DNA of 64,000 bases. Source: Rheinheimera maricola (GTDB lineage Bacteria > Pseudomonadota > Gammaproteobacteria > Enterobacterales > Alteromonadaceae). How positions within the stretch are numbered: the stretch's first letter is position 1; each line of letters opens with the position of its first letter. Shown here in pieces: positions 49,375 through 58,453 of this stretch. The stretch covers positions 124,001 to 188,000 of the forward strand of contig NZ_JAERPS020000002.1 in NCBI RefSeq assembly GCF_016918075.2, read 5' to 3'. The notes under the pieces are model-generated. The model was not told where the DNA came from and did not search any database. It was given only the letters and a program-made list of their open reading frames with translations. The position numbers and the translations under genes were made by a program.

Positions 49375-50520
49375 ATGTCGACACTTTCTACAACTAAGAA
49401 ATTTCAGCAGTGCTGCTGGCTGCTGTTATTGCTGCTACCCGGCGCGTTTGCACAGCAAGCGCAGCAAGAGCAACTGGCTGATGTTAAGCAGCAAATCCAG
49501 CTAACCGAACAAGAAGTGAAGCAGCAGCGGGCGCAATTGGAACAAGCAGAAACGATGCTACAACGCTCTGACCGGGCGTTGGCCCAGGCTTCTGCCGAGG
49601 TAAATGACTCGAAATTACAACACAAGAAGTTAGTCGACGAGCAGCAAAAATTGCTGGCAGAGCAAACCGCACTTGAACACCGTTTGCAGCAGCAGCAAAC
49701 AGCTTTGGCTGCACAATTGAAAAGTGCATATAGCATAGGGCAGCATGATTACAGCAGAATGCTGTTAAACCAGCAAGACGCCGGCAAGTTAGAGCGGGTC
49801 TTGACCTATTATCAATACTTTAACCGCGCCAGGATAAAACAGCTAGCTGAACTAAATCATACTATCACTCAGTTGCAGCAGGTATTAGAGCAGCTAACAC
49901 AACAGCAGCAGCAAGTGGCCGCAACTCTGGAAACCTTGCAAACACAGCAAAAACAATTGGTCGTTGCTAAGTCTCAGCAGCAGCAGGCGGTAGCCAAACT
50001 GCAAATCATGCTAAAAACGCAAGGTCGTCAGCTCGACTACTTACGCCAGAATGAAAACAGTCTATTGGCTAAACTTGATGAACTGAACCGGCTAGCACAG
50101 CAAGCCCGTGAGTTACTTGGGCTTGGCCAAGACAAAGGCAAGCTAATTTGGCCATTAAGTGGCAGCCTACTACAACGTTTTGGTGATAACCGTCAGGGCG
50201 GCATGCCATCTCGGGGTATTATAATCCAGAGCAACGAAGGCGAAGCCGTGAAATCTATCGCGGATGGCCAGGTTATTTATGCAGATTGGCTCAAAGGCTA
50301 CGGTTGGGTTATTGTACTAGACCACGGTGTCGGCTTTATGAGTTTATATGGCCATAATCAAAATTTACTGAAAAAGCCCGGCGCTCGTATTAATGCCGGT
50401 GAAGCCATAGCGCTAGCGGGTATGAGTGGCGGACAGTCAGTAGCAGGATTGTATTTTGAAATACGTAATAAAGGCGAAGCGGTAAACCCGCTACAATGGC
50501 TCAGACAAAAGCCGCGATAA
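49375..50520 (+). CDS. envC: Murein hydrolase activator EnvC
   Basis: Periplasmic divisome factor that switches on the amidases AmiA and AmiB for daughter-cell separation, recruited by FtsEX. Signal peptide to about residue 26, a long Gln-rich coiled coil (about 27-245), and a C-terminal LytM domain. Zinc ligands are lost, as in E. coli EnvC: the usual first His position reads SRGIII, and HxH is replaced by LYFEIRN. 381 residues. The start codon is directly after the gpmI stop. The FtsEX partners are encoded at 52430-54096. Confidence 0.95.
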   Translation: MSTLSTTKKFQQCCWLLLLLLPGAFAQQAQQEQLADVKQQIQLTEQEVKQQRAQLEQAETMLQRSDRALAQASAEVNDSKLQHKKLVDEQQKLLAEQTALEHRLQQQQTALAAQLKSAYSIGQHDYSRMLLNQQDAGKLERVLTYYQYFNRARIKQLAELNHTITQLQQVLEQLTQQQQQVAATLETLQTQQKQLVVAKSQQQQAVAKLQIMLKTQGRQLDYLRQNENSLLAKLDELNRLAQQARELLGLGQDKGKLIWPLSGSLLQRFGDNRQGGMPSRGIIIQSNEGEAVKSIADGQVIYADWLKGYGWVIVLDHGVGFMSLYGHNQNLLKKPGARINAGEAIALAGMSGGQSVAGLYFEIRNKGEAVNPLQWLRQKPR

Positions 50521-50604
50521 AATGGATGTAATAACGCGACAATATGCATATACTTTTGTTAACAGTATGGCGAAGAGCTGTCCGTCTAAGAGAACAATAA
50601 TAAA

Positions 50605-51375
50605 GTGCGACTACTTAAATACCTTATAATTGGTTTGTTCAGTATACATACCAATGCCGCAACAGAAGCTAGGATAGCCATTATTATCGACGATATTGGT
50701 TATCAAAAAACAGATCAACAGCTAATTGACCTGCCTTTTGCTTTAACTTTTGCCGTATTACCTCACACACCCTACGGGCAGCGCGCCGCGAAGCGAGCGT
50801 TTCAGCAGCAAAAAGACGTTATGCTGCATATGCCGATGGAAGCCAATACCGGCAAGCTCACCGATCCTGGTGCGCTCACGGTTGCAATGTCAAAACAACA
50901 AATACGCCATAGTTTACAACAAGCTTTGGCTGATATTCCTTACGCCATCGGCATCAATAATCATATGGGTAGCTTATACACCGCCCAAGCTCAGCCAATG
51001 GCCTGGACCATGGAATACTTAAGCCAGCGCCAGTTGTTCTTTGTCGACAGCTTGACCACACCTAATAGCCAGGCCGCAAAGTATGCCCGACATTTTGGTG
51101 TCACCAACTTAAGTCGGCATGTCTTTTTGGACAATGTGCAAACTGAAGCGGCTATTGCAAAGCAATTTGAACAACTGCTCAGCATTGCTCGGAAACGTCA
51201 GTATGCTATCGCCATCGGCCATCCGTATCCGCAAACTTATCAGTTTTTACGCAAAAATCTGCCGAAACTGCGTCAGCAGGGTATCGAACTAGTGAGTATT
51301 TCTTCGCTGTTGCCGCAAAGCCATGATGTGGTTGCTGCAGGCTTCAGTGCACCGGCTATTTCTGCACCACAATAA
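50605..51375 (+). CDS. yibQ: Divergent polysaccharide deacetylase family protein YibQ
   Basis: Exported protein of the DUF610 / divergent polysaccharide deacetylase family. Signal sequence, then ARIAIIIDDIGY at about residue 23, LHMPMEA, INNHMGSLYT, FFVDSLTTPNS and AIGHPYPQT. 256 residues. The putative metal residues (DD, H-x3-H-like, D, H) stay in place, so hydrolase activity is possible, but the substrate is unknown. GTG start at 50605. The order gpmI-envC-yibQ is conserved with E. coli. Confidence 0.92.
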   Translation: MRLLKYLIIGLFSIHTNAATEARIAIIIDDIGYQKTDQQLIDLPFALTFAVLPHTPYGQRAAKRAFQQQKDVMLHMPMEANTGKLTDPGALTVAMSKQQIRHSLQQALADIPYAIGINNHMGSLYTAQAQPMAWTMEYLSQRQLFFVDSLTTPNSQAAKYARHFGVTNLSRHVFLDNVQTEAAIAKQFEQLLSIARKRQYAIAIGHPYPQTYQFLRKNLPKLRQQGIELVSISSLLPQSHDVVAAGFSAPAISAPQ

Positions 51376-51401
51376 CCAAATCGTAAACAAAGCAGCTATA
51401 A

Positions 51402-51427
51402 AAAAAACCGCCTGATGGCGGCTTTTT
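51402..51427. terminator. Bidirectional terminator, yibQ / rpoH
   Basis: CCGCC-TGAT-GGCGG stem (51408-51421) with As before and Ts after, between convergent yibQ and rpoH. Confidence 0.88.
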
Positions 51428-51449
51428 GTTATAGCTGCAGAGCACTGAT

Positions 51450-52304
51450 TTAACTCATCGCCGACTGCAGCTTTTTCATGGCATTTTTTTCAAGCTGACG
51501 AACACGCTCGGCAGATACATTGTAGCGATCAGCAAGTTCCTGCAACGTCAGTTTGTTGTGATCCAACCAACGAGCACGAACAATATCCTGACTTCTGTCA
51601 TCCAAAGTACGCATAGCCGCTTGTAAACGATCGACAGCAGCATTATCCCACTGGTCTTCCTCTACCCTATTTGCCAAGTCAGACGCTTTATCTTCCAGGT
51701 AATACACTGGTGCTGTAAAAGCGCTATCGTCATCTTCATCCGGTGCATCAAATGGCATGTCGTAATTGCTCATACGTGCTTCCATTTCACGCACTTCATG
51801 CTCTGCTACACCCAACGACTCCGCGACATTCTTTACTTCTTCTTGATTAAACCAGCCTAAATGCTTCTTTGCTTTACGTAGGTTGAAAAATAACTTGCGC
51901 TGAGCTTTAGTGGTGGCAATTTTAACAATGCGCCAATTTTTCAGCACGTACTCATGAATTTCAGCTTTAATCCAATGTACGGCAAATGATACCAAACGTA
52001 CACCAACATTAGGATCAAAGCGCTTCACGGCTTTCATCAGGCCAATATTGCCTTCCTGAATTAAATCACTTACCGGTAAACCATAGCCGGAATAACTGCG
52101 GGCGATGTGCACAACAAAGCGCAGGTGCGACATAATCAACTGACGGGCCGCTTCTAAATCACCATTCTGATGCAGACGCTCTGCAAGGCTGCGCTCTTGC
52201 TCTGCGCTGAGCATGCCAATGGAACTGACAGCATGAGTATAGGCTTCCAGACTACTACTGGCCGCTACCGGTAATGACATCATTTCTGCTGCGTTATCGC
52301 TCAT
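51450..52304 (-). CDS. rpoH: RNA polymerase sigma-32, heat-shock sigma factor
   Basis: Directs RNA polymerase to heat-shock promoters. 284 residues, identical in length to E. coli RpoH. Region 2 carries [27 protein letters not shown], and the RpoH box reads [10 protein letters not shown]. Region 4 has [21 protein letters not shown]. The ATG at 52304 follows AGGA. An in-frame ATG at 52355 lies inside a CIRCE element and is rejected. The last gene of the ftsY-ftsE-ftsX-rpoH region, but with a separate upstream control element. Confidence 0.97.
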   Translation of the reverse strand: MSDNAAEMMSLPVAASSSLEAYTHAVSSIGMLSAEQERSLAERLHQNGDLEAARQLIMSHLRFVVHIARSYSGYGLPVSDLIQEGNIGLMKAVKRFDPNVGVRLVSFAVHWIKAEIHEYVLKNWRIVKIATTKAQRKLFFNLRKAKKHLGWFNQEEVKNVAESLGVAEHEVREMEARMSNYDMPFDAPDEDDDSAFTAPVYYLEDKASDLANRVEEDQWDNAAVDRLQAAMRTLDDRSQDIVRARWLDHNKLTLQELADRYNVSAERVRQLEKNAMKKLQSAMS

Positions 52305-52338
52305 TTTTGTGTCCTGTGCCAAACTAAGTGTGTCGATA

Positions 52339-52365
52339 TTAGCACTCTTTTGCATAGAGTGCTAA
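52339..52365 (-). promoter_or_regulatory. CIRCE element (HrcA operator) upstream of rpoH
   Basis: TTAGCACTC-N9-GAGTGCTAA, a perfect match to the CIRCE consensus on both 9-bp arms. It sits 35-61 bp before the rpoH ATG, where CIRCE normally lies in HrcA-controlled operons (leader region). No hrcA gene is in the window. HrcA repression of rpoH is therefore inferred. Confidence 0.9.
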
Positions 52366-52429
52366 TTTTAGTTGCTGCAGTTTTTAGATCTGCTTATTCT
52401 AAAAACTGAAAAGTAATAATTAAACGCTA

Positions 52430-53413
52430 TTAAGGGCCGGTTGGTTCAATTGCAGTGATATGTCGGCGCACCGATAAGTAAGAACCGCTGAGACCAAGTA
52501 GCATCGCTAACACCATTAAACTGATAAACTCCATCAAACTTAATGCCATCAGGCTAAACTCACCGTCGTACAGAGACGTCACACTGACGATAGCTCCCTG
52601 CAGCCACCACAGCATAGCCTCAACAATCAAGAACGCCAGTAAACCACCGAATACGCCATACCAAATCCCACTGTACAAAAACGGCCGCTGTATAAAAGCA
52701 TCGGTGGCACCAACCAGCTTCATTACTTCAATTTCATCTTTTTTGTTCATAATAGATAAGCGGATAGTGTTGCCAATAATCAGCAATACCGCGCCCAGCA
52801 ACAATACAGCAATCACCAACACCGATTGACGCAACAAACTGATAATAGCGTCGAGCCGTGCTAACCAGTCGATATCCAACTTACCAAATTCTACTATGCG
52901 CTCTTTTGACAGCCGGTTAAGTAACTGCCGGGCACTGTCAGCGCCGGTATTTTTTGGTAGTACCAACAACACATCGGGCAATGGGTTTTCATTCAAATAG
53001 GTTAATGCCGGGCCGAAGCCACTCACCTGTGCAAATTCGTCGAGCGCTTGTTGCTTGCTGATGTACGTCACGCGGGCAATATCATTGTCGGCTTGCAGGA
53101 TCTTCTGCAGACTACTGATTTGTGCTTCGGAGCTACCGTCTTTTATAAACAAACTTATTTCAGCAGCCTGAGTAAAACTGTCACTAACCTGCTGCACATT
53201 TTTTACCATTAAATGCAGGGTTGCTGGTAATGTAAGGCTAACCCCAAGCACGCCAATGGTCAAAATAGAAGCCGATGGTGTACGCCAAAGCTCCCCCAGA
53301 CTGAATAGCGCCTGGCGGACATGGTTTACCCAAAACATCACAAAGCGGCGACTTAAGCCGATTTTCCGCTCAGCCGCACCACTGCCAACCCGACCAGAAA
53401 ACAATATACTCAT
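52430..53413 (-). CDS. ftsX: Cell division membrane protein FtsX
   Basis: Membrane half of the FtsEX complex that passes a division signal to EnvC. Four helices: one near residue 55, then three in the C-terminal half. A periplasmic loop of about 100 residues (FTQAAEISLFIKDGS to DWLARLDAI) contacts EnvC. The LVGATDAFIQRPFLYSG segment is typical. 327 residues. Overlaps the ftsE stop by 4 bp (ATGA). Confidence 0.96.
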   Translation of the reverse strand: MSILFSGRVGSGAAERKIGLSRRFVMFWVNHVRQALFSLGELWRTPSASILTIGVLGVSLTLPATLHLMVKNVQQVSDSFTQAAEISLFIKDGSSEAQISSLQKILQADNDIARVTYISKQQALDEFAQVSGFGPALTYLNENPLPDVLLVLPKNTGADSARQLLNRLSKERIVEFGKLDIDWLARLDAIISLLRQSVLVIAVLLLGAVLLIIGNTIRLSIMNKKDEIEVMKLVGATDAFIQRPFLYSGIWYGVFGGLLAFLIVEAMLWWLQGAIVSVTSLYDGEFSLMALSLMEFISLMVLAMLLGLSGSYLSVRRHITAIEPTGP

Positions 53414-54096
53414 AATGGGTCCTCCTGGTATTGCAGCAGCCCATCATTAATCATTTTGCCTTGTCGTAGCGTTAAAGTGCGGTATTTCATCCGCGCGACC
53501 AAGCCTAAATCATGCGTAGCGACTAACACAGATACACCCACCTGATTAAACGCTTCAAACACCCGCATAATATCTTTGGATAAATCTGGATCCAGGTTAC
53601 CCGTGGGTTCATCTGCTAATAGCAGTGGAGGCTTATTTACCACTGCCCGGGCAATACCCACACGTTGTTGTTCACCACCTGACAAGGTTTGCGGCAAGCA
53701 ACGCGCCTTATCCAGCAAGCCTACTTTATCTAACGCGGCATGCACCCGCTTCACCATATCTTTGCCGCTAAAGCCCTCAATAACCAAAGGCAGCGCGACG
53801 TTATCAAATACGGTGTGATTCATCAGCAGCCGATGGTTTTGGAAAATAATACCCACGTCGCGCCGTACATAGGGAATATGGTTGCGGCGGATCCGGCTGA
53901 GATCTACATCATTTATTAGCACTCGCCCAACGGAAGGTCGCTCGATCAGGCTAATAAGTTTTAACAGCGTACTTTTACCAGCGCCGGAATGCCCGGTTAA
54001 AAACGCCATTTCCCCTTTCTCTAGTTTGAAGCTAACGCGATCCAGCGCGACAAAACCACCCGGATAGCTTTTGCTAACCTGATCAAACTCCAACAT
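53410..54096 (-). CDS. ftsE: Cell division ATP-binding protein FtsE
   Basis: ABC-type ATPase of FtsEX. Walker [16 protein letters not shown], signature [16 protein letters not shown], Walker [14 protein letters not shown] and the switch His in ATHDLGL. 228 residues. Starts 2 bp after the ftsY stop; ftsX overlaps by 4 bp. Order ftsY-ftsE-ftsX as in E. coli. Confidence 0.98.
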   Translation of the reverse strand: MLEFDQVSKSYPGGFVALDRVSFKLEKGEMAFLTGHSGAGKSTLLKLISLIERPSVGRVLINDVDLSRIRRNHIPYVRRDVGIIFQNHRLLMNHTVFDNVALPLVIEGFSGKDMVKRVHAALDKVGLLDKARCLPQTLSGGEQQRVGIARAVVNKPPLLLADEPTGNLDPDLSKDIMRVFEAFNQVGVSVLVATHDLGLVARMKYRTLTLRQGKMINDGLLQYQEDPL

Positions 54097-54098
54097 AG

Positions 54099-55268
54099 TT
54101 AACTGTCCCGGTTAAATAGCGCACGAATAAAATCTTGACTATTAAACACCCGCAGATCGTCAATACCTTCTCCGACACCGATATAGCGCAGTGGCAATTT
54201 AAACTGATCCGCAATCGCAAAAATAACACCGCCTTTAGCTGTACCATCTAGCTTAGTCAAACTAATGCCGGTGAGATTTACCGCCTCGTTAAAGACTTTA
54301 GCCTGGCTTAATGCATTCTGACCGGTACCAGCATCAAGTGTAAGCATGACTTCATGTGGTGCCAACGGGTCAATTTTTTGCAACACCCGAACAATTTTTT
54401 TCAACTCTTCCATCAAGTGGGCTTTGTTCTGCAATCGTCCTGCGGTATCTGCAATCAAAACGTCAACTTTGCGCGACTTTGCCGCCTGATAAGCATCAAA
54501 AATAACCGAAGCGCTGTCCGCCCCGGTATGCTGTGCCACTACAGGGATCTGGTTGCGCTCGCCCCATACCTGTAACTGCTCTACCGCAGCAGCACGAAAG
54601 GTATCGCCGGCTGCCAGCATTACACTTTTACCTTGCTGTTTAAATTGCTGCGCCATTTTGCCAATAGTGGTCGTTTTACCAACCCCATTAACGCCCACCA
54701 TCAGAATGACAAAAGGCCCCTCTGAGTTGACAGGCTGCAAAGGTTGTTCAACATCAGCCAACAACGCTGCCATGTCTTGCTGCAACTTGTCAAACAGCAA
54801 TGAAGAGTCTTTCAACGCTTTACGATCCGCATGCTGCTCCAGCTGACGAATCAGCTTTTGCGTAGTATCAACCCCTACGTCTGCCAGCAACAGCTGCGTT
54901 TCCAACTCTTCGTATAGCTCTTCATCAATTTTACGCCCGCTAAACAATCCAGCCAGACCTGAGCCTAAATTCAGGCTGGTTTTTGCCAACCCTTGCTTTA
55001 GACGGGAAAAAAAGCCGGCCTTTTTTATCGGTTCTGCCACAGATGGGACATTAGTATGTTGCGTGGCAGTACCGAGTACTGCATCTGCTTGTGCCTCAGC
55101 GACATCAGCTACAATATCGGCTGCATTACGCAATACATCATCAGTGGATTGGGTCGGACCAGCGGCAGCGTCGTTGCCAGGTACCGGGCTATCGGGTGCT
55201 GCGGATTGTGCCTGGTCGTCATCTTTACCGAAACCAAGCCAGGAAAACAGTTTATTTTTTTTGCTCAT
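54099..55268 (-). CDS. ftsY: Signal recognition particle receptor FtsY
   Basis: SRP receptor GTPase for cotranslational targeting. An acidic, low-complexity N-terminal A domain (residues 1-85, shorter than in E. coli) precedes the NG domain. G1 is MVGVNGVGKTTTIGKMA, followed by DTFRAAAVEQL, VLIADTAGRLQNK, TKLDGTAKGG and YIGVGEGIDDLRVF. 389 residues against 497 in E. coli; the difference is all in the A domain. Divergent from rsmD. Confidence 0.97.
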   Translation of the reverse strand: MSKKNKLFSWLGFGKDDDQAQSAAPDSPVPGNDAAAGPTQSTDDVLRNAADIVADVAEAQADAVLGTATQHTNVPSVAEPIKKAGFFSRLKQGLAKTSLNLGSGLAGLFSGRKIDEELYEELETQLLLADVGVDTTQKLIRQLEQHADRKALKDSSLLFDKLQQDMAALLADVEQPLQPVNSEGPFVILMVGVNGVGKTTTIGKMAQQFKQQGKSVMLAAGDTFRAAAVEQLQVWGERNQIPVVAQHTGADSASVIFDAYQAAKSRKVDVLIADTAGRLQNKAHLMEELKKIVRVLQKIDPLAPHEVMLTLDAGTGQNALSQAKVFNEAVNLTGISLTKLDGTAKGGVIFAIADQFKLPLRYIGVGEGIDDLRVFNSQDFIRALFNRDS

Positions 55269-55350
55269 AAGCTCAAGTGTATACAGATAAAAACTAAGGT
55301 AAACTTGGCCGTTATACTAACACCTTTGTGTTAAAGGCAAAACGGATTAG

Positions 55351-55974
55351 ATGAAACAAGCAAGAAGTCAAATAAAACGCCCGGCAGCAGCAAACAAACG
55401 TTTGCCTGCAGTAGCTGGCGCTCCCGGTGAAGTGCGGGTAATTAGTGGTAAATGGCGCGGCCGCAAACTGGCTGTATTGGATGCAGCTGGCTTGCGCCCC
55501 ACCACAGACAGGGTAAAGGAAACGCTATTTAACTGGTTGATGCATGATATCAGTGGCGCCATCGTGCTTGACTGCTTTGCCGGCAGTGGCAGTTTGGCCA
55601 TTGAGGCACTGTCACGCTTCGCAGCAAAAGCCACTTTAGTAGAGCGTGATACTGTTGTAGCACGTCATTTGCAGCAAAATCTGCAAAAGTTGCAATGCGA
55701 TAATGCACAAGTCGTCAATCAAGACTGTTTAAGCTGGCTGTCGGGCCATGCAACACAGCAATTCAGTGTGGTATTTATTGATCCGCCATTTCGCCAAGGT
55801 CTTGCGCTTGACTGCTGCCAGGCATTAGAGCAACAACAGTGGCTAACCCAAGACGCCCTCGTTTATCTTGAAACCGAAAAAGAGTTGTTACTTACCGCTG
55901 TGCCAGCAAACTGGCGGTTGATAAAAGAAAAAATAGCCGGACAGTTGGCGTATAGGTTATATCAGCGCGGCTAA
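55351..55974 (+). CDS. rsmD: 16S rRNA (guanine-966-N2)-methyltransferase
   Basis: Methylates G966 of 16S rRNA. VRVISGKWRGRKL, GLRPTTDRVKETLFNWL, the SAM-binding LDCFAGSGSLAIEALSR and the catalytic DPPF (VFIDPPFRQG) are present. 207 residues with a basic N-terminal tail. Divergent from ftsY, as in E. coli. Its last 4 bp overlap the convergent DUF416 gene. Confidence 0.97.
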   Translation: MKQARSQIKRPAAANKRLPAVAGAPGEVRVISGKWRGRKLAVLDAAGLRPTTDRVKETLFNWLMHDISGAIVLDCFAGSGSLAIEALSRFAAKATLVERDTVVARHLQQNLQKLQCDNAQVVNQDCLSWLSGHATQQFSVVFIDPPFRQGLALDCCQALEQQQWLTQDALVYLETEKELLLTAVPANWRLIKEKIAGQLAYRLYQRG

Positions 55975-56585
55975 TCCGTGCTGATAAGTTCCATGCCTAG
56001 GTTGGTTAAGCCCTGCTCGGCTACCCAATTTTGCAGTAACTGCCGCTCTTCCCGGCCAAACTGCGCAATTGTGCTGACAAGGGCTATTAATTCGGCTAAA
56101 CAATCCATTTCATACTGCATTAACGGATGATCACGTACAATTTTTTTCAGCTCAGCTTCTGTCGTTATGTCAGCATCAATACTATCGTGCTCTATCAACC
56201 TGGCCACCGTTGCTTGAGAAATTTTCGCAACGTTAAGAAACTCACCCGCATCCTGCTGCTCAATGCCGCTTAACATCATATCCAGTGCAGTAGCGCAATC
56301 CACTGCAGGGTAAACGCCAAAAATGTCAAAGTCATTTACATCTGGCGTAACTAGCTCTAATTCTTCAGACAGCTTTGAAAAATTTATTTTCGCTTTTTTA
56401 ACTGTTAACCACTCCCATACCAAGGTAAGAATATGTCTGGGCAGCTCGGCATCACCGCTATTGGTTACTTCAGCAAATAATTGATAGTTAGGCAACATAC
56501 GTTCGAGCAAGGTCGCGGCGACAGCGGCTTGCTGATAAAAACCCAATTCTCGCATCGTTTGAAAATTATTCGCTTTTGCTTTCAT
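55971..56585 (-). CDS. yjaG: YjaG family (DUF416) protein
   Basis: Soluble protein of the DUF416 family. It resembles E. coli YjaG in LLERMLPNYQLFAEVT, LTLVWEWLTVKKAKINF and DVNDFDIFGVYPAVDCATAL. No enzyme activity is known. The ATG at 56585 has AGGA upstream and gives 204 residues; the frame is open 28 codons further, inside the previous gene. Overlaps that gene by 20 bp. Part of a three-gene operon with a DUF2007-like and a coiled-coil protein. Confidence 0.88.
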   Translation of the reverse strand: MKAKANNFQTMRELGFYQQAAVAATLLERMLPNYQLFAEVTNSGDAELPRHILTLVWEWLTVKKAKINFSKLSEELELVTPDVNDFDIFGVYPAVDCATALDMMLSGIEQQDAGEFLNVAKISQATVARLIEHDSIDADITTEAELKKIVRDHPLMQYEMDCLAELIALVSTIAQFGREERQLLQNWVAEQGLTNLGMELISTD

Positions 56586-56919
56586 CTTTTTCCTGAGAAC
56601 ACGACCAGCAGACCTCGAAACTTTGGTAATTAAGCTCACCGCAGCCGCAATGCCATTGTGCTGGTTCATTCTGTAATTGTGTTAAATAGTGGCTGATTAT
56701 ACGCTGTGCTACTGAAAACTGCTGCTGCGGTACCCACAATTGCACTCCGACATCTGTCAATGGCAGTTCACCGGCAGCGCCAGCAAGAAACTCTCCGCTG
56801 AGCTGCACAAGGATAACTGACTGCTGTAACAGGCCCTGCACCAGGCCTGCCTCAATACTATTGGCAGCCTGATACACCCGCTGCCATTGTTCAACGTCAG
56901 CCGGGTGTAAAAGCTCCAC
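56566..56919 (-). CDS. DUF2007-like protein with C-terminal zinc-ribbon-like motif
   Basis: 117 residues. The N-terminal part (WQRVYQAANSIEAGLVQGLLQQSVI, VQLWVPQQQFSVAQRII) matches the DUF2007 'putative signal transducing protein' pattern, a small alpha/beta domain. The C-terminal 25 residues carry CGCG and CWSC, four cysteines spaced like a zinc ribbon. GTG start at 56919, nearly touching the stop of the upstream gene. Function is unknown. Confidence 0.75.
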   Translation of the reverse strand: MELLHPADVEQWQRVYQAANSIEAGLVQGLLQQSVILVQLSGEFLAGAAGELPLTDVGVQLWVPQQQFSVAQRIISHYLTQLQNEPAQWHCGCGELNYQSFEVCWSCSQEKDESKSE

Positions 56920-56920
56920 G

Positions 56921-58237
56921 TTAACCGGTTACCTTCAACTGCTTCTGGGCATATTCGAACTTTAATTTAAATTCCATCATACGCTCTTCCAAGCTTTGAA
57001 CTTGTAACTGATGTGCCTCTTGCTGCTGCGCCAGTTCACCGCGTAAGGTGCGGATCAGTTCGCGGCTGCTATCAGCTTCCTGCTGTTGTTTTTGCTCAGC
57101 TGCATACTGGCGATTTTGTGCATGCTCAAGCTGGGCATCAATTTTCTGGTGCTTACTTTGCAGCTGCTGATATTGCTCGGTTAAATTAACATAATCAGCT
57201 TGCAGTTTAGTTAACTCCGAACCCAAATCACTAGATTCATTCATCACATGAGATAACTGCTGTTGCGCGTCAGCCAGTTCTATTGTTGCAGTATCAAGTT
57301 GCTGCTGCCACTGTTGCTGCGCAGTTTCTTGAGCCGCGTTAGCCGTATCCAATTGCTGCTGCAGTTGCTGAATTTTTTGCTGTTGCAGCTCCTGGGTTTT
57401 CTTACGGTCTTGTACTTCCTGTTGCAGTTTGGCAATTGTTTGCAGTTTGTCCTGATTTGCGGTTTCAATATCGCCAAAACGCGCCAACTCTGCTTGATGC
57501 GTCTGCTGCTGCAATTCAAGTTGTTGCATTAAGCCATTAAGTTGCTGTTGCAACTCAGCTAACTGCGAGTCATTACTGGTTTTCAGGGTTTCTATTTGCT
57601 GTAACTGCTTTTGCTGCTGCTCAGTGGCTAGCTTTAATTCTACTTTCGCTTGTTGTTGCGTCAGTTTTAACTCATGCGCAGCGGCCTTCGCCTGCTCTGC
57701 ATCTGCTAGAGCGGCAGCGAGCTGCTGTTGTAATTGCGCTAACTGTGACTCGGTCTGTTGTAACTGTTGAGCAGTCTCAGCACTAGCAGAGTCACTTTGC
57801 TGCAACTGTTGTAATTGCTGCGTTAACTGCTCTGCTTGTTGAGCTTTAGCCTGGTGTTGCTGCTGCAATGTCGACAATTGCACAGCGGTTTGCTCCAATT
57901 GAACGCTAAGCGCTTTGTGCTGCTGACGTAATTTGGACAGTTCCTGATTATCTGCATTCGCTACCGGCACCGCCAAATCAAGTTGCTGCTTAGTTTGCTG
58001 CCAGTCCTTAAATAATTTTTGATACGCTTGTTCCTGTTCAATCAGCCGCTGCTGCCATTGTTTTTGGCTGTCGGCCAACACGCTACTAGCGAACTGCGTT
58101 AATTGCTGCTGCTGGGTATTGAGCAACTGGCTGGAAAAATCTACCAGGCTGGCTTCCAACTGCTGTTGCGCCGCCTGCGTCAATTCGGCAATAACTTGCT
58201 GCTCATTTTTATTATTATTTTTTTTCACTGCATTCAT
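56921..58237 (-). CDS. Glutamine-rich long coiled-coil protein
   Basis: Not a family I recognise. 438 residues, almost entirely predicted coiled coil from about residue 15 to the end, with runs of glutamines and regular leucine heptads (for example LTQQLQQLQQS). There is no signal peptide or membrane helix, so it is likely cytoplasmic. The ATG at 58237 follows GAGAG and is preferred over a start 21 codons upstream, which would read through a perfect inverted repeat. First gene of an operon with DUF2007 and DUF416 genes. A structural or scaffold role is a guess. Confidence 0.8.
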   Translation of the reverse strand: MNAVKKNNNKNEQQVIAELTQAAQQQLEASLVDFSSQLLNTQQQQLTQFASSVLADSQKQWQQRLIEQEQAYQKLFKDWQQTKQQLDLAVPVANADNQELSKLRQQHKALSVQLEQTAVQLSTLQQQHQAKAQQAEQLTQQLQQLQQSDSASAETAQQLQQTESQLAQLQQQLAAALADAEQAKAAAHELKLTQQQAKVELKLATEQQQKQLQQIETLKTSNDSQLAELQQQLNGLMQQLELQQQTHQAELARFGDIETANQDKLQTIAKLQQEVQDRKKTQELQQQKIQQLQQQLDTANAAQETAQQQWQQQLDTATIELADAQQQLSHVMNESSDLGSELTKLQADYVNLTEQYQQLQSKHQKIDAQLEHAQNRQYAAEQKQQQEADSSRELIRTLRGELAQQQEAHQLQVQSLEERMMEFKLKFEYAQKQLKVTG

Positions 58238-58265
58238 TATCAGCTCTCGCTTTACTCGGCAGCAC

Positions 58266-58285
58266 TTGCAATTACACAATTGCAA
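58266..58285. promoter_or_regulatory. Perfect inverted repeat before the coiled-coil operon
   Basis: TTGCAATT-ACAC-AATTGCAA, 8-bp arms, 28 bp upstream of the coiled-coil ATG. Dyad symmetry and position suggest an operator. I do not know the regulator. A second, looser repeat AATACCT-N10-AGGTATT lies at 58315-58338. Confidence 0.55.
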
Positions 58286-58453
58286 AGGCTGCATCGTCAA
58301 CAGATAAATACACCAATACCTTTACCTTAGCAGGTATTTGTGCTGTGGCATACTACGCCGTTGTTTAGTGTAATATGAGTTGTCACTGATAGCTAACGCT
58401 ATTGATACTTTTGATTTTTTAACATTTTAATTTCTCATAACAGGAACTTAAAT

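Noticed and set aside
52305-52355. N-terminal extension of rpoH from the ATG at 52355
   Set aside because: The ATG is inside the CIRCE element, and the ATG at 52304 has a good ribosome site and gives the standard 284-residue protein.
57263-57532. Leucine-rich open frame opposite the coiled-coil gene
   Set aside because: A shadow of the CAG/CTG-rich low-complexity sequence on the other strand.
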